Made by a program: the position numbers and the translations under genes. DNA of 64,000 nt. It comes from Bacillus sp. NEB1478. GTDB taxonomy: Bacteria; Bacillota; Bacilli; Bacillales; Fictibacillaceae. Within the stretch, counting starts at the first letter, position 1. Each line of letters opens with the position of its first letter. The DNA is taken from the NCBI RefSeq assembly GCF_031582965.1, contig NZ_CP134049.1, forward strand, positions 186,001 to 250,000, read 5' to 3'. Shown here piece after piece: positions 25,739 through 38,021 of this stretch. Below the pieces are notes generated by a model. That model was not told the DNA's origin. It worked only from the letters and a program-made list of their open reading frames with translations, and ran no database searches.

Positions 25739-28700
25739 ATGAGCCAGACAGACATTTACCGGCCGAAAAATCCGGTGCGTTTCGTAACCGCTTCCAGTCT
25801 TTTTGATGGACACGATGCTTCGATCAACATTATGAGAAGAATCATACAGTCAAATGGCTGTGAAGTGATTCATCTTGGACATAACCGTTCGGTTGACGAA
25901 GTCGTGAGTGCTGCTATTCAGGAGGATGTGCAAGGAATCGCGATCTCTTCTTACCAAGGCGGGCACGTGGAATATTTTAAGTACATGATCGATCTCTTAA
26001 ATGAACGCGGAGCAGGCCATATTAAAGTGTTTGGCGGCGGTGGCGGTGTTATTATCCCGCCTGAGATCAAGGAACTTCATGCATATGGTGTGACACGTAT
26101 TTTCTCTCCTGAAGACGGTCGATTGCTTGGCCTTCAAGGTATGATCAATGTAATGGTTGAAGAATGTGATTTTCAGACGGTTACATCTTTAACTGACGAA
26201 GTGGAAAAACTTCAAGAGCGCGATGTGCGTTCTGTTTCACGTCTGATCACACTTGCTGAAAATGCGAAGCAGGCAACTGAAGAGATTGCAGCAACGGCTG
26301 AACAGACACTATCTGCTTTAAAAGGTCTTGAGAAAAAAGTACCTATCTTAGGGATTACAGGAACTGGGGGAGCGGGGAAAAGTTCACTTACGGATGAACT
26401 CGTACGCCGTTTCTTAAATGAATGTGATGATAAGACGATCGCGATTATTTCGATTGATCCTACGAAACAAAAGACAGGCGGCGCTCTTTTAGGTGACAGA
26501 ATCCGTATGAACGCAATCTATCATCCTCGCGTTTATATGAGAAGCTTGGCAACACGCGGTTCACGGTCGGAGCTTTCAGATGCAATTAAAGACGCAATCG
26601 CTGTAACGAAGGCAGCTAATTTCGATTTGATCGTTGTTGAAACGAGCGGTATCGGTCAAGGGGATGCAGGCATTGCTGAAATCTCTGATGTTGCGTTGTA
26701 TGTGATGACGAGTGAATTCGGCGCTCCTTCCCAGCTGGAAAAGATCGACATGATCGATTATGCAGACTTGATCGCCATCAACAAATTTGAGCGTAAAGGC
26801 TCTGAAGATGCGCTTCGCGATGTGAAAAAGCAATATCAGCGCTCTCGTAACTGGTTTGATAAAGACTTGAATGAGATGCCTGTGTTCGGTACGATCGCAA
26901 GTCAATTTAACGATGCCGGTACGAACGTACTGTTCTATCATTTGATGAAAACAATCGAAGAAAAGAGCGGTGTGAATTGGGGAATCCAGTCAGCTGCTGA
27001 GGCGATGACAGCAAAGAAGAACGTCATCATCCCTGGTGAGCGTGCTCAATATTTGAACGAAATTTCTCAAACGGTCCGTAAATATCACGAAACGGTTGAA
27101 GAACAATCGAAGCTTGCACGAAAAGCATTCCAGCTTAAAGGAACACTTGAAACGGTAAAAGAATATAACGCAGCGGGTGAAGAAATAGAATCTTCATTGA
27201 ACAACACCCTTGAAAAGGTAGAAGAACAAATACATCCGTTGACTTCAAAAATGTTAAAAGAATGGCCGAAGCTGAAAGAAATGTACAGCGGGAAAGAGTT
27301 TGTTACAAAAATTCGCGATAAAGAGATCGTAACGGAACTGACGACGAAGAGTCTATCGGGTCTCGATATCCCGAAAGTCGCTCTGCCAAAGTTTGAAGAC
27401 TGGGGAGAAATCGTGAAATGGATCATGAAAGAAAATGTTCCAGGTTCATTCCCTTATACAGCTGGTGTTTTCCCGTTCAAACGTAAAGGAGAAGATCCGA
27501 AGCGTCAGTTCGCGGGTGAAGGAACACCTGAAAGAACGAACCGCCGTTTTCATTATCTTTCTAAAGACGATGATGCGAAACGCTTAAGTACAGCTTTTGA
27601 CTCTGTAACGCTTTATGGCGAAGATCCGGATCACCGTCCTGATATTTACGGTAAAGTTGGAGAATCCGGAGTAAGCATCTGTACGCTTGATGATATGAAA
27701 AAGCTATATGACGGCTTTGACCTGATAGCGCCTTCCACGTCTGTTTCGATGACGATCAACGGACCTGCGCCAATCATTCTAGCGATGTTTATGAACACAG
27801 CTGTTGAACAGCAAATGAAAGTTTTTGCTGAAACGAACGGTCGTGAGCCGAATGAAGCAGAAGCAGCTGAGATTAAGGCTAAAACGCTGGCATCTGTTCG
27901 CGGAACGGTTCAAGCTGATATTTTAAAAGAAGATCAAGGACAGAACACATGTATCTTCTCCACTGAATTTGCACTTCGTATGATGGGCGACATACAGCAA
28001 TACTTTATTGACCATGAAGTACGCAACTATTACTCGGTTTCGATTTCTGGCTATCATATCGCAGAAGCGGGAGCAAATCCGATTACACAGCTGGCGTTTA
28101 CACTCGCGAACGGCTTTACGTATGTGGAATATTATTTAAGCCGCGGCATGGATATCAATGCATTTGCTCCGAATCTTTCATTCTTCTTCTCTAATGGACT
28201 GGATCCGGAATACAGTGTGATCGGTCGTGTAGCGAGAAGAATCTGGGCAACGGTTATGCGTGATAAATATAAAGCGAACGAGCGAAGTCAGAAGCTGAAG
28301 TATCATATTCAAACGTCAGGCCGTTCTCTTCACGCACAAGAGATCGACTTTAACGACATCAGAACGACGCTTCAAGCGCTGATGGCTCTGCAGGATAACT
28401 GTAATTCACTTCATACGAACTCTTACGATGAAGCGATCACGACACCGACGGAAGAATCGGTCCGCCGTGCGATGGCGATTCAGATGATCATTACGAAAGA
28501 GCTTGGTCTTGCACGTAACGAAAACTCTCTTCAAGGTTCGTTCATCATTGAAGAATTAACAGACCTCGTAGAAGAAATGGTTCTTCAAGAGTTTGAAAGA
28601 ATGAACACAAGAGGCGGTGTGCTAGGTGCGATGGAAACACAGTACCAGCGCGGAAAGATTCAAGAAGAGTCGATGTATTATGAAATGAAAAAGCATGACG

Positions 28701-29002
28701 GTTCACTTCCAATCATCGGTGTTAATACGTACTTGAATCCGAATCAGCCATCAGATGAAGAGTTCAACATGGAGCTTGCTCGCGCAACGAAAGAAGAGAA
28801 AGAACAGCAAATCACGAATTTAAATGCATTCCAGAATTCGAACAAGGATCAGACAGCTGAGGCGATCCAGCGTTTGAAAACCGTTGCACTTAACGGCGGC
28901 AATATCTTTGAGGAATTGATGGAAACCGTTAAATTCGCTAGTCTTGGCCAGATAACTGGTGCTCTTTATGAAGTAGGCGGGAAATACCGCAGAAATATGT
29001 AG
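25739..29002 (+). CDS. icmF: Fused isobutyryl-CoA mutase/GTPase
   Basis: 1087-residue adenosylcobalamin enzyme. The N-terminal B12 domain has [15 protein letters not shown] with the cobalt-ligand His at about 25. A G-protein chaperone domain follows with Walker [10 protein letters not shown] at about 207, and a C-terminal mutase barrel (from about 530) contains [14 protein letters not shown]. It interconverts isobutyryl-CoA and n-butyryl-CoA, and some members also isovaleryl- and pivalyl-CoA, linking valine-derived acyl groups to beta-oxidation. AAAGGA lies 8 bases before ATG 25739; ATG 25730 has no spacing from it. Confidence 0.95.
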   Translation: MSQTDIYRPKNPVRFVTASSLFDGHDASINIMRRIIQSNGCEVIHLGHNRSVDEVVSAAIQEDVQGIAISSYQGGHVEYFKYMIDLLNERGAGHIKVFGGGGGVIIPPEIKELHAYGVTRIFSPEDGRLLGLQGMINVMVEECDFQTVTSLTDEVEKLQERDVRSVSRLITLAENAKQATEEIAATAEQTLSALKGLEKKVPILGITGTGGAGKSSLTDELVRRFLNECDDKTIAIISIDPTKQKTGGALLGDRIRMNAIYHPRVYMRSLATRGSRSELSDAIKDAIAVTKAANFDLIVVETSGIGQGDAGIAEISDVALYVMTSEFGAPSQLEKIDMIDYADLIAINKFERKGSEDALRDVKKQYQRSRNWFDKDLNEMPVFGTIASQFNDAGTNVLFYHLMKTIEEKSGVNWGIQSAAEAMTAKKNVIIPGERAQYLNEISQTVRKYHETVEEQSKLARKAFQLKGTLETVKEYNAAGEEIESSLNNTLEKVEEQIHPLTSKMLKEWPKLKEMYSGKEFVTKIRDKEIVTELTTKSLSGLDIPKVALPKFEDWGEIVKWIMKENVPGSFPYTAGVFPFKRKGEDPKRQFAGEGTPERTNRRFHYLSKDDDAKRLSTAFDSVTLYGEDPDHRPDIYGKVGESGVSICTLDDMKKLYDGFDLIAPSTSVSMTINGPAPIILAMFMNTAVEQQMKVFAETNGREPNEAEAAEIKAKTLASVRGTVQADILKEDQGQNTCIFSTEFALRMMGDIQQYFIDHEVRNYYSVSISGYHIAEAGANPITQLAFTLANGFTYVEYYLSRGMDINAFAPNLSFFFSNGLDPEYSVIGRVARRIWATVMRDKYKANERSQKLKYHIQTSGRSLHAQEIDFNDIRTTLQALMALQDNCNSLHTNSYDEAITTPTEESVRRAMAIQMIITKELGLARNENSLQGSFIIEELTDLVEEMVLQEFERMNTRGGVLGAMETQYQRGKIQEESMYYEMKKHDGSLPIIGVNTYLNPNQPSDEEFNMELARATKEEKEQQITNLNAFQNSNKDQTAEAIQRLKTVALNGGNIFEELMETVKFASLGQITGALYEVGGKYRRNM

Positions 29003-29016
29003 TTTTTTTAAAAAGG

Positions 29017-29060
29017 AAACGGCTCAAAAGAGAAATTAATCTCTGAGAGCCGTTTTTTTT
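29017..29060 (+). terminator. icmF terminator
   Basis: AAACGGCTC pairs with GAGCCGTTT around an inner AGAGA/TCTCT hairpin; T8 follows. Confidence 0.85.
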
Positions 29061-29183
29061 ATATTAAAGACATTTTGCCGCTTTTGGCTGCCATTTCATT
29101 GAAAAACAAGACAAAGCCGTTAAACAGGTCGTCCTATCCTAAAGTTTTTGTTGTTTCTACGCTTTTGAAACGCTCATTTTTAA

Positions 29184-29310
29184 TTAATTCCACGGTAAAG
29201 TTCCATATATCCACGTTAATTTCAATAATTCAGCGGTAAAGTCCTATATATCCACGTTCATTTTAATAATTCCACAGTAATGCCTAATAATTCCACGTTA
29301 GATTCAACCT
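29184..29310. repeat. Phased array A4 (inverted GTGGAATTAT core)
   Basis: Six units with CCAC-type cores at 29190, 29211, 29231, 29252, 29272 and 29293; spacings 21-20-21-20-21, the same rhythm as A1. The core ATAATTCCAC is the reverse complement of A1's GTGGAATTAT. It lies in the 500-bp gap between icmF and rpoE. Confidence 0.85.
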
Positions 29311-29512
29311 GTCAAGTTCACCTTGATCTTTTATATGACCATTCATAAAATGAGAGAATATTAAACAATTAAACACTGCATAAAATTTTAAGTGGATTAC
29401 ACTAGCAAATCATCCTTTATTTTGTTTATAATGAAGAGTATGATTCTTCTAGAGAATGAGCACAATGTGTTGATATAAATGAGTGTTGAGAAGAAGGAAA
29501 GGAAGTGCCGCT

Positions 29513-30052
29513 GTGGCTATTTTAAAGACGTATACGAAAGAGCAAGTTTCTGAAATGTCTATGGTAGAAATCGCATTCGAAATCTTACAAGATCAAAAGA
29601 AACCTGTGCAATTCTATGATTTAGTAAAACAAATTACTGAAATTAAAGGATTAACTAAAACAGCTGTTGAAGCTCGTATTGCTTACTTTTACACAGATAT
29701 GAATATTGATGGACGTTTCGTTTCATTAGGTGACAACCAATGGGGATTAAAAACGTGGTACCCTGTAGAAAGCAGTGAAGAAGAGCTGGGGGCTACTAAT
29801 AAACCGACAAAACGCAAAAAAGCTTCTGAAGATGATTATGATTTCGAAGAGGACTTCGATGATGAAGACTTTGATGAAATAGACGCTGATGACGAGTTCG
29901 TGGAGGAAGACGACGACTTGTCTGATGATGACAGTGACGACGATGATGATGATGAAGATGATGATGATGAAGAGCTTGAATTCGAAGACGACGATGAAGA
30001 CTTCGACGACGAAGACGATGAAGATACAGACGAGGATGAAGATAAGCTCTAA
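29513..30052 (+). CDS. rpoE: RNA polymerase delta subunit
   Basis: 179 residues: a folded N-terminal HARE-HTH domain (1-90, with VEIAFEIL, RIAYFYTDMNIDGRFVSLG and QWGLKTWYP) and a disordered tail that is almost wholly Asp/Glu. Delta binds core polymerase and speeds promoter release and recycling. GTG 29513 follows GGAAAGGAAG; the upstream frame from 29483 lacks support. The long GAY/GAR-rich tail creates spurious antisense frames. Confidence 0.93.
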   Translation: MAILKTYTKEQVSEMSMVEIAFEILQDQKKPVQFYDLVKQITEIKGLTKTAVEARIAYFYTDMNIDGRFVSLGDNQWGLKTWYPVESSEEELGATNKPTKRKKASEDDYDFEEDFDDEDFDEIDADDEFVEEDDDLSDDDSDDDDDDEDDDDEELEFEDDDEDFDDEDDEDTDEDEDKL

Positions 30053-30061
30053 CACTGTTTT

Positions 30062-30093
30062 AAACCGGTAATGGCAGATTACCGGTTTTTTAT
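30062..30093 (+). terminator. rpoE terminator
   Basis: Perfect stem AAACCGGTAAT/ATTACCGGTTT with a 5-base loop and T-run. Confidence 0.88.
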
Positions 30094-30174
30094 ATGGAAT
30101 TATAGAACGGTGGGATATCCTTTCGTTCCGTAAAAAAAATCAATGATAAATATGGTCGCATTACTTCTAGCATC

Positions 30175-30318
30175 TTGACACCGTGAGTGGAGTCGGGTAA
30201 TATCATTTTTGGGCTATTCCTGTAGCTTATTTAAATAATGATTTAAATGATATGATGAATCGAGCAAAAGTGCCCCCTAACCATAGGGGAAGTGTCACTT
30301 TTGCTTTTTATTTTTACA
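30175..30318 (+). promoter_or_regulatory. pyrG promoter and CTP-sensing leader attenuator
   Basis: TTGACA (30175-30180), 17-bp spacer, TAATAT (30198-30203), then a start at GGGC (30211). The leader ends in a terminator, AGCAAAAGTG (30263-30272) with CACTTTTGCT (30296-30305), whose left arm continues into CCCCCTAACC. This matches the B. subtilis pyrG mechanism: when CTP is low, polymerase stalls before the first C, adds extra G residues, and the poly-G end pairs with the pyrimidine-rich terminator arm to prevent termination. Confidence 0.88.
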
Positions 30319-30400
30319 AATTTTGTGCATCAGGCACTCCCATGTTAGTAGAAAAAGGATTAAAAGCACATACTTATTTTAGAAAAATTAGGGGGAATAA

Positions 30401-32005
<1,605 letters not shown>

Positions 32006-32011
32006 TATTGA

Positions 32012-32047
32012 GACCGGCAGTGCGCATAATGTGCATGCCGGTTTTTT
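32012..32047 (+). terminator. pyrG terminator
   Basis: ACCGGCAGTGCGCA pairs imperfectly with TGTGCATGCCGGT; T6 follows. Confidence 0.83.
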
Positions 32048-32056
32048 GTATCTCGT

Positions 32057-32161
32057 CGATTTTATATTGTTTTTTGGCGATATCACATTTAAAAAGGTGG
32101 ATATCTAACAGAAAAGTTTCGATATACACTGTTTTTTTATCGATATTTAATAAGACGGCTC
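32057..32161. repeat. Phased array A5 (core CGATAT)
   Basis: Five units with CGAT(AT)/GGATAT cores at 32057, 32078, 32099, 32120 and 32141, every spacing 21 bp. It fills the gap between convergent pyrG and ywjG. Confidence 0.75.
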
Positions 32162-32242
32162 CTAGTGTTCTTCTCATAAATACATTTTCAAATAAAATGT
32201 ATGTCTCAAGAGGATTCCTGCTTTCAACTGTCTTCTATAACG

Positions 32243-32271
32243 AAAAAAGCTTGGCTCGCGGCCAAGCTTAC
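32243..32271 (-). terminator. ywjG terminator overlapping its stop codon
   Basis: AAGCTTGG pairs with CCAAGCTT and on the minus strand is followed by TTTTTT. The first arm overlaps the ywjG stop. Confidence 0.8.
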
Positions 32272-32807
32272 TCCTCATCCAATTCATATTCTTCAAGAAT
32301 TTCTTCTGTCGTCAAAAATAGTGCGTAATAAACAAACAAAGCGCTCAATCCTGATGGAAATCCAACACGTGATCCGTCATCCAGCGGCACCAGACCGCGA
32401 ACGGCTTTCGTATCAATGACGATATCGGCTTTAATATCCGAATTTACTTCCTCTTTTTGATATCCGCCGATTAAAATGACATGGCAATCGGCAACTTCCT
32501 TTACTCTTTCGCAAAAAGCCAGTGCTCCTTCGTCATTTTGAAACCTTGAAGCTACGACAACACTGTCGACTGGAAGAAGCTCATCCAACGAATCATTACG
32601 AAATCTTTCGGCTTTTTTAAAAGGATTCTCGCCAAGAAGTGCCTCGCTCACAACCGCTTCCATTTCACCAAAGCCTTTAAAATATACTGTTCCGTCAGAC
32701 AGGATGGATTGTGCCAGCAGCCTGGAGCTTTCCTCGATCTGCTGTTCTTCTTTGTCGGAAATGGATTTTAACAGTCCTGATACTTGCGTTGAAAATATTT
32801 TTAACAT
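32268..32807 (-). CDS. ywjG: YwjG, DUF2529 protein
   Basis: 179 residues matching the YwjG/DUF2529 family. It has a Rossmann-like fold with SIS-type features (VVASRFQNDEGALAFCERV, HVILIGGY, DIVIDTKAVRGLVP). Function is unknown. The ATG is preceded by a CAAGGGAG ribosome site. It is divergent from spo0F and shares a 165-bp intergenic region with it. Confidence 0.85.
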   Translation of the reverse strand: MLKIFSTQVSGLLKSISDKEEQQIEESSRLLAQSILSDGTVYFKGFGEMEAVVSEALLGENPFKKAERFRNDSLDELLPVDSVVVASRFQNDEGALAFCERVKEVADCHVILIGGYQKEEVNSDIKADIVIDTKAVRGLVPLDDGSRVGFPSGLSALFVYYALFLTTEEILEEYELDEE

Positions 32808-32905
32808 TGTAAAACTCCCTTGCAGTATTTAAATATCAATTATTTATCGGTAATATGCTCATGAATTTAGTATACTTAATTTAACAATTCATTTCACGAT
32901 AAGCA

Positions 32906-32932
32906 GCAGGAAAATCTTAGAATATAGCGAAT
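32906..32932 (+). promoter_or_regulatory. Sigma H promoter of spo0F
   Basis: GCAGGAAAA (32906-32914), 11-bp spacer, AGCGAAT (32926-32932) fits the sigma H consensus RnAGGAWWW-N11/12-RnnGAAT. B. subtilis spo0F is known to have a sigma H promoter. Confidence 0.75.
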
Positions 32933-32972
32933 GGTATTACATACACAAATGAACTTAATGAGGTGAGCAATA

Positions 32973-33347
32973 ATGAGCGCGAAAATATTAATTGTCGACG
33001 ATCAATATGGCATCAGGATTCTTTTGAACGAAATTTTTCAAAAGGAAGGTTATAAAACGTACCAAGCAGCAAATGGTGTACAGGCTTTGTCAATTGTAGA
33101 GAAGGACCGTCCGGATCTCGTTATTTTGGATATGAAAATTCCAGGTATGGATGGACTTGAGATTTTGCGCCGTGTTAAAAAGCATGACGTGACGATCCAG
33201 GTTATCATTATGACTGCTTATGGTGAATTAGACATGATTCACGAAGCAATGAAACTCGGAGCGATCACTCATTTTGCAAAACCTTTTGACATTGACGAAA
33301 TACGGGCAGCAGTCAGGAAAGAACTTCCTTTAAACACACCTTCTTAA
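32973..33347 (+). CDS. spo0F: Sporulation phosphorelay regulator Spo0F
   Basis: 124-residue single-domain response regulator. It has acidic pocket Asp9-Asp10, phosphoacceptor Asp53 in VILDMK, Thr81 in MTAYGE and Lys103 in HFAKPFD. It takes phosphate from sporulation kinases and passes it to Spo0B and then Spo0A. GAGGTGAG precedes the ATG. Two PAS kinases of the right type are encoded at 8077 and 52071. Confidence 0.96.
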   Translation: MSAKILIVDDQYGIRILLNEIFQKEGYKTYQAANGVQALSIVEKDRPDLVILDMKIPGMDGLEILRRVKKHDVTIQVIIMTAYGELDMIHEAMKLGAITHFAKPFDIDEIRAAVRKELPLNTPS

Positions 33348-33478
33348 TAAAAAAAGAAAAAGTCAGTCATGTAGCCAATGGTAGCGGTTACACTCCGAAA
33401 ACGTTGATTTGTTGCGGTTTTCCGGCGATATTGGTATGCTATACTAGGAATGAAAATGAGCAAAATGAAATGTTTAGC

Positions 33479-33520
33479 AAGCCGCCATGAAAGGTAAACT
33501 AAAATGGCTTCTTTTTGCTG
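33479..33520 (+). promoter_or_regulatory. Possible leader hairpin upstream of fbaA
   Basis: AAGCC..CCAT pairs with ATGGCTT and is followed by CTTTTTG; an extended -10 (TGCTATACT, 33437-33445) lies upstream. It could be a weak terminator or attenuator in the fbaA leader. Confidence 0.35.
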
Positions 33521-33586
33521 TAGACGTTTCAAAAATATAAAAATGTAGTTGGTTTGCTCGTGCCAAATCATAAGGAGGACTGTAAC

Positions 33587-34450
33587 ATGCCTTTAGTTTC
33601 AATGAAGGAAATGCTTGAAAAAGCAAAAGCGGAAAATTATGCAGTTGGTCAATTTAACTTGAACAACCTTGAGTTCACACAAGCGATCTTGAAAGCTGCA
33701 CAAGAAGAAAACTCTCCTGTAATTCTTGGGGTTTCTGAAGGTGCTGCTCGTTACATGGGCGGATTTAAGCTTACTGTTGCTATGGTAAAAGCACTTATGG
33801 AAGAGTACAAAGTAACTGTTCCTGTAGCGATTCACTTAGACCATGGTTCAAGCTTCCAAAAATGTGCCGAAGCGATTCACGCTGGTTTTACATCAGTTAT
33901 GATTGATGGTTCTCATCACCCGTTAGAAGAAAACATTGAATTAACGAAAAAAGTTGTTGAGCTTGCACACATCCACGGTGTTTCTGTAGAAGCAGAACTT
34001 GGCCGTATCGGTGGACAAGAAGATGATTTAATCGTTGACGATGCTGAAGCTGCTTACGCTGTTCCATCTGAGTGCGATCAGCTAGTTCGTGAAACTGGAG
34101 TAGATTGCTTTGCACCTGCTTTAGGATCTGTTCACGGACCTTACAAAGGTGAGCCTAACCTTGGCTTTGACCGCATGAAAGAAGTAATGGAGCTAACTGG
34201 TATACCTTTAGTTCTTCATGGTGGTACTGGCATTCCAACTAAAGATATCCAAAAAGCGATCTCTTTAGGGACTGCGAAAATCAACGTAAATACGGAAAAC
34301 CAAATTTCTTCACAAAAAGCTGTTAAAGAATATATTTCAGCTAATCCGGACCAATATGATCCTCGTAAATACCTAACTGCTGCGCGCGATGCGATCCAAA
34401 CAACAGTTCAAGGGAAAATGCGTGAATTTGGTTCTTCAAACAAAGCGTAA
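33587..34450 (+). CDS. fbaA: Class II fructose-bisphosphate aldolase
   Basis: 287-residue zinc aldolase cleaving fructose 1,6-bisphosphate in glycolysis. Zinc-binding and catalytic residues lie in HLDHGSSF (about 83), [20 protein letters not shown] (about 137) and LHGGTG (about 209). AAGGAGG lies 8 bases before ATG 33587; the frame from 33554 lacks support. Order spo0F-fbaA-tal is conserved with B. subtilis. Confidence 0.96.
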   Translation: MPLVSMKEMLEKAKAENYAVGQFNLNNLEFTQAILKAAQEENSPVILGVSEGAARYMGGFKLTVAMVKALMEEYKVTVPVAIHLDHGSSFQKCAEAIHAGFTSVMIDGSHHPLEENIELTKKVVELAHIHGVSVEAELGRIGGQEDDLIVDDAEAAYAVPSECDQLVRETGVDCFAPALGSVHGPYKGEPNLGFDRMKEVMELTGIPLVLHGGTGIPTKDIQKAISLGTAKINVNTENQISSQKAVKEYISANPDQYDPRKYLTAARDAIQTTVQGKMREFGSSNKA

Positions 34451-34486
34451 TCAATTCATTTGTTACACCTGAAAATTATACTTTAT

Positions 34487-34522
34487 AAGGAAACCGCCTA
34501 TACATTGTAGGCGGTTTCCTTT
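34487..34522 (+). terminator. fbaA terminator
   Basis: Perfect 14-bp stem AAGGAAACCGCCTA and complement with a 7-base loop, then TTT. Confidence 0.88.
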
Positions 34523-34709
34523 ACACTATAGGAGTGTAAATTTTTGCAGTCTGATGTTTTTCGTACTGAATGTCAGTTGCTTTACTTTAAATCGTGTGCG
34601 TAATGTAGTATTGTGTTTGCAAATAGGTACTCGGCGAGTGAATGAAAGAGTACATCTTATAAAAGAATAATAAAGATCGAGATAACCTAAAAAAACAGGA
34701 GTGATTATT

Positions 34710-35360
34710 TTGAAATTCTTCATCGATACAGCTAACATTGACGATATTAAGGAAGCCTATGACCTGGGCATTTTATCAGGAGTAACTACGAACCCTTCGC
34801 TTGTTGCAAAAGAAAAAGGCGTTGATTTTCCAGAACGTTTAAAAGAAATAACAAGTCTTGTTTCGGGTTCAGTAAGTGCCGAGGTGATTGGAACTTCTTA
34901 TGAAGATATGGTAAAAGAGGGACGCGAACTTGCGAAGATCGCACCTAATATTACAGTTAAAGTTCCTATGACACTGGACGGGTTAAAAGCAGTAAAAACG
35001 TTCTCTGACGAGGGCATTAAGACGAATGTTACGCTTATTTTTAATGCGAATCAAGCGTTGCTGGCTGCTCGTGCTGGAGCTACGTATGTATCACCATTCT
35101 TAGGAAGACTGGATGATATCGGTCAAGATGGCTTGGAGCTTATATCACAAGTGGCGCAAATTTTTGCGATCCATGAGATTCCGACTGAAATCATTGCGGC
35201 TTCAATTCGTCATCCTATTCATGTGACAGAAGCAGCGATCCGCGGTGCTCATATTGCAACGATTCCGCCGAACGTCATTAAAGGTCTTGTGAAGCATCCA
35301 TTAACAGATCAAGGAATCGAGAAATTCCTTGCTGATTATAACGCAGCAAATAATAAATAA
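34710..35360 (+). CDS. tal: Transaldolase / fructose-6-phosphate aldolase family
   Basis: 216 residues of the short transaldolase subfamily (MipB/TalC, B. subtilis YwjH). [15 protein letters not shown], the Schiff-base Lys in ITVKVPMT (about 83) and [19 protein letters not shown] are conserved. It works in the non-oxidative pentose phosphate pathway. TTG 34710 has CAGGAG about 8 bases upstream and fits homologues better than GTG 34701, which adjoins the ribosome site. Confidence 0.92.
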   Translation: MKFFIDTANIDDIKEAYDLGILSGVTTNPSLVAKEKGVDFPERLKEITSLVSGSVSAEVIGTSYEDMVKEGRELAKIAPNITVKVPMTLDGLKAVKTFSDEGIKTNVTLIFNANQALLAARAGATYVSPFLGRLDDIGQDGLELISQVAQIFAIHEIPTEIIAASIRHPIHVTEAAIRGAHIATIPPNVIKGLVKHPLTDQGIEKFLADYNAANNK

Positions 35361-35437
35361 TTCACATACATGACAAGAAAATTTTGGTAAATACTAATAT
35401 ATATGTCATTTGTGACTCTTACTGAAAGGAGTTTACC

Positions 35438-36730
35438 ATGGAAAAACTGATGATTGAGGGGGGCTATCCTCTCGAAGGAACGGTCCAAATTAGTGGTGCA
35501 AAAAACAGTGCGGTGGCGCTGATCCCCGCTACAATACTAGCAGAATCAACCGTTACCATTGATGGTTTACCTAACATATCTGACGTGCGTATTTTACGTG
35601 ATTTGTTAGAGGAAATCGGAGGGGAAGCTCACCTTGATGAAAATCAGTCTCTTACGGTTAATCCTGAAAAAATGATTGCAATGCCGCTTCCGAACGGAAA
35701 GGTCAAAAAGCTTCGCGCTTCTTATTATTTGATGGGTGCGATGCTGGGACGGTTCAAAAAAGCTGTAATCGGCCTGCCTGGCGGATGCAACCTTGGACCT
35801 CGTCCGATCGATCAGCACATTAAAGGCTTTGAGGCTCTTGGTGCAAAAGTAACGAACGAGCAGGGCGCGATTTATTTACGTGCTGATGAGCTTGTCGGTG
35901 CACGAATCTACCTGGATGTTGTAAGTGTTGGAGCGACCATTAATATTATGCTTGCTGCAGTAAGAGCCAAAGGGCAGACCATCATTGAAAATGCCGCTAA
36001 AGAGCCGGAAATCATTGATGTAGCGACATTGTTGACAAGTATGGGTGCTAAGATTAAAGGTGCGGGTACGGACGTAATCAGAATCGATGGTGTCGAAAGT
36101 TTACATGGATGCCGTCATTCAATCATCCCAGATCGTATTGAAGCAGGAACGTACATGATTTTAGCTGCTTCAATGGGTCAGCAAGTACTGCTGGATAACG
36201 TAATCCCGCTTCATTTAGAATCTCTTATCGCAAAATTAAGAGAAATGGGTGTATTTATTGAAACGAAGGATGATCAGGTTCTTGTCTACCGCGGAAAAGA
36301 TCCGTTAAAAAGTGTTGATATCAAAACACTCGTATATCCAGGATTCCCGACTGATCTTCAGCAGCCATTCACATCACTGTTAACCAATTCAGAAGGAACA
36401 AGCATTGTAACGGATACAATTTACAGTGCACGTTTTAAACATATTGATGAACTTCGCCGCATGGGGGCGAACGTGAAAGTCGAAGGCCGGTCAGCGATCA
36501 TCAACGGACCTGCAAAGCTGGAAGGAGCGAAAGTGAAAGCTTCCGATCTTCGAGCAGGTGCAGCTCTGGTTGTCGCAGCACTGATGGCTGAAGGAGTTAC
36601 AGAAATCTCTGGTCTTGAGCATATCGATCGCGGCTATGAATCTTTAGTTGACAAGTTAAAAGGTCTTGGTGCTAAAGTGTGGCGTGAAAATATGGACGTT
36701 GAAGAGTTGGAAGAATTAAAGAACTCATAA
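35438..36730 (+). CDS. murAB: UDP-N-acetylglucosamine 1-carboxyvinyltransferase
   Basis: 430-residue MurA, the first committed enzyme of peptidoglycan precursor synthesis, transferring enolpyruvate to UDP-GlcNAc. The Cys that fosfomycin alkylates is present in [12 protein letters not shown] (about 117). [22 protein letters not shown] and [10 protein letters not shown] are also present. Its location next to tal and before glpX/rho is that of the second Bacillus paralogue, murAB (murZ). AAAGGAG precedes the ATG. Confidence 0.95.
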   Translation: MEKLMIEGGYPLEGTVQISGAKNSAVALIPATILAESTVTIDGLPNISDVRILRDLLEEIGGEAHLDENQSLTVNPEKMIAMPLPNGKVKKLRASYYLMGAMLGRFKKAVIGLPGGCNLGPRPIDQHIKGFEALGAKVTNEQGAIYLRADELVGARIYLDVVSVGATINIMLAAVRAKGQTIIENAAKEPEIIDVATLLTSMGAKIKGAGTDVIRIDGVESLHGCRHSIIPDRIEAGTYMILAASMGQQVLLDNVIPLHLESLIAKLREMGVFIETKDDQVLVYRGKDPLKSVDIKTLVYPGFPTDLQQPFTSLLTNSEGTSIVTDTIYSARFKHIDELRRMGANVKVEGRSAIINGPAKLEGAKVKASDLRAGAALVVAALMAEGVTEISGLEHIDRGYESLVDKLKGLGAKVWRENMDVEELEELKNS

Positions 36731-36740
36731 TGAATATTGA

Positions 36741-36769
36741 GAAATCACCTGTTAAGGGTGATTTTTCTT
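36741..36769 (+). terminator. murAB terminator
   Basis: AAATCACC pairs with GGTGATTT; T-rich tail. Confidence 0.75.
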
Positions 36770-36813
36770 GAGAATAATTGTAAGCGGTTTAGATTTGGAA
36801 GGGGGACCAAGTG

Positions 36814-37782
36814 ATGGAAAGAAGTTTATCAATGGAGCTTGTCCGTGTAACAGAAGCGGCAGCTTTGGCATCAGCAAGATGGATGGGAAGAGGAAAGAAA
36901 GATGAAGCGGATGACGCAGCAACAACCGCTATGAGAAATGTTTTTGATACAGTACCGATGAAAGGAACAGTTGTCATTGGTGAAGGAGAAATGGATGAAG
37001 CTCCGATGCTGTATATCGGGGAAAAACTTGGTACAGGCTACGGACCGCGCGTGGACGTTGCAGTTGATCCACTAGAAGGAACGAACATTGTTGCTTCAGG
37101 GACTTGGAATGCACTTGCCGTATTAGCGATCGCTGACCACGGTAACCTGCTACATGCACCTGATATGTATATGGACAAAATTGCAGTAGGCCGTGAAAGT
37201 GTCGGTAAAGTAGATATCAATGCGCCAGTTATTGATAATTTAAAAGCGGTAGCAGAAGCGAAGAACAAAAATATTGAAGACTTAGTTGCCGTAATACTTG
37301 ACCGTCCTCGTCATGCTCAGATCATTCAAGATATTCGTGAAGCGGGAGCTAGAATCAAACTCATTTCTGATGGCGATGTTGCTGCAGCAATTAACACAGC
37401 GTTCGATGACACAGGTGTTGATATTTTATTCGGGTCAGGCGGTGCTCCAGAAGGTGTAATCGCAGCTGTTGCCTTAAAGTGTCTTGGCGGAGAGCTTCAA
37501 GGTAAGCTGCTTCCTCAGAACGATGAGGAATTAGAACGATGCAAGCGTATGGGCATCACAGATGTGAACCGTGTACTATATATGGATGACCTTGTAAAAG
37601 GGGACGATGCCATTTTTGCTGCAACTGGAGTAACAGATGGTGAGCTATTAAAAGGTGTTCGTTTCAACGGATCAATCGGAACAACACAATCAGTCGTCAT
37701 GCGTGCTAAGTCAGGAACAGTTCGTTTTATTGACGGTAGACACAGTCTGCAAAAGAAGCCAGATCTTGTTATTAAACCTTAA
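36814..37782 (+). CDS. glpX: Class II fructose-1,6-bisphosphatase
   Basis: 322-residue GlpX-type phosphatase of gluconeogenesis. Metal and phosphate motifs [20 protein letters not shown] and GSGGAPEGV are present. GGAAGGGGG lies 8 bases before ATG 36814; the overlapping GTG 36811 is closer and less likely. The gene sits between murAB and rho as B. subtilis ywjI/glpX. Confidence 0.94.
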   Translation: MERSLSMELVRVTEAAALASARWMGRGKKDEADDAATTAMRNVFDTVPMKGTVVIGEGEMDEAPMLYIGEKLGTGYGPRVDVAVDPLEGTNIVASGTWNALAVLAIADHGNLLHAPDMYMDKIAVGRESVGKVDINAPVIDNLKAVAEAKNKNIEDLVAVILDRPRHAQIIQDIREAGARIKLISDGDVAAAINTAFDDTGVDILFGSGGAPEGVIAAVALKCLGGELQGKLLPQNDEELERCKRMGITDVNRVLYMDDLVKGDDAIFAATGVTDGELLKGVRFNGSIGTTQSVVMRAKSGTVRFIDGRHSLQKKPDLVIKP

Positions 37783-37792
37783 ATAAATAAGT

Positions 37793-37826
37793 AGAAAGGC
37801 CGGACAATCTGTTCGGTCTTTCCACT
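37793..37826 (+). terminator. glpX terminator
   Basis: GAAAGGCCGGAC pairs with GTTCGGTCTTTC with a few G-U pairs. The remaining 190 bases up to rho show nothing recognisable. Confidence 0.6.
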
Positions 37827-38021
37827 CTTTTACAGATAAGATGTCACTTGATTAAACGCTATTTTTGTGGTTAAAATAAGAAGTATGATTACATGTTTCA
37901 TTTTCTTCAAACCCACTATTAACCCTTAACTTAACGTCTCCTTCCAATAACAAACACATTTAATTCCAATTCATTATTAAAACATAAATAAATAGTAAAA
38001 ATAGAAAAGCGTGGTGTCACT

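Noticed and set aside
29747..30055. Antisense membrane-like ORF opposite rpoE
   Set aside because: It arises only because the complement of the Asp/Glu codon run reads as Val/Ile/Phe. There is no ribosome site.
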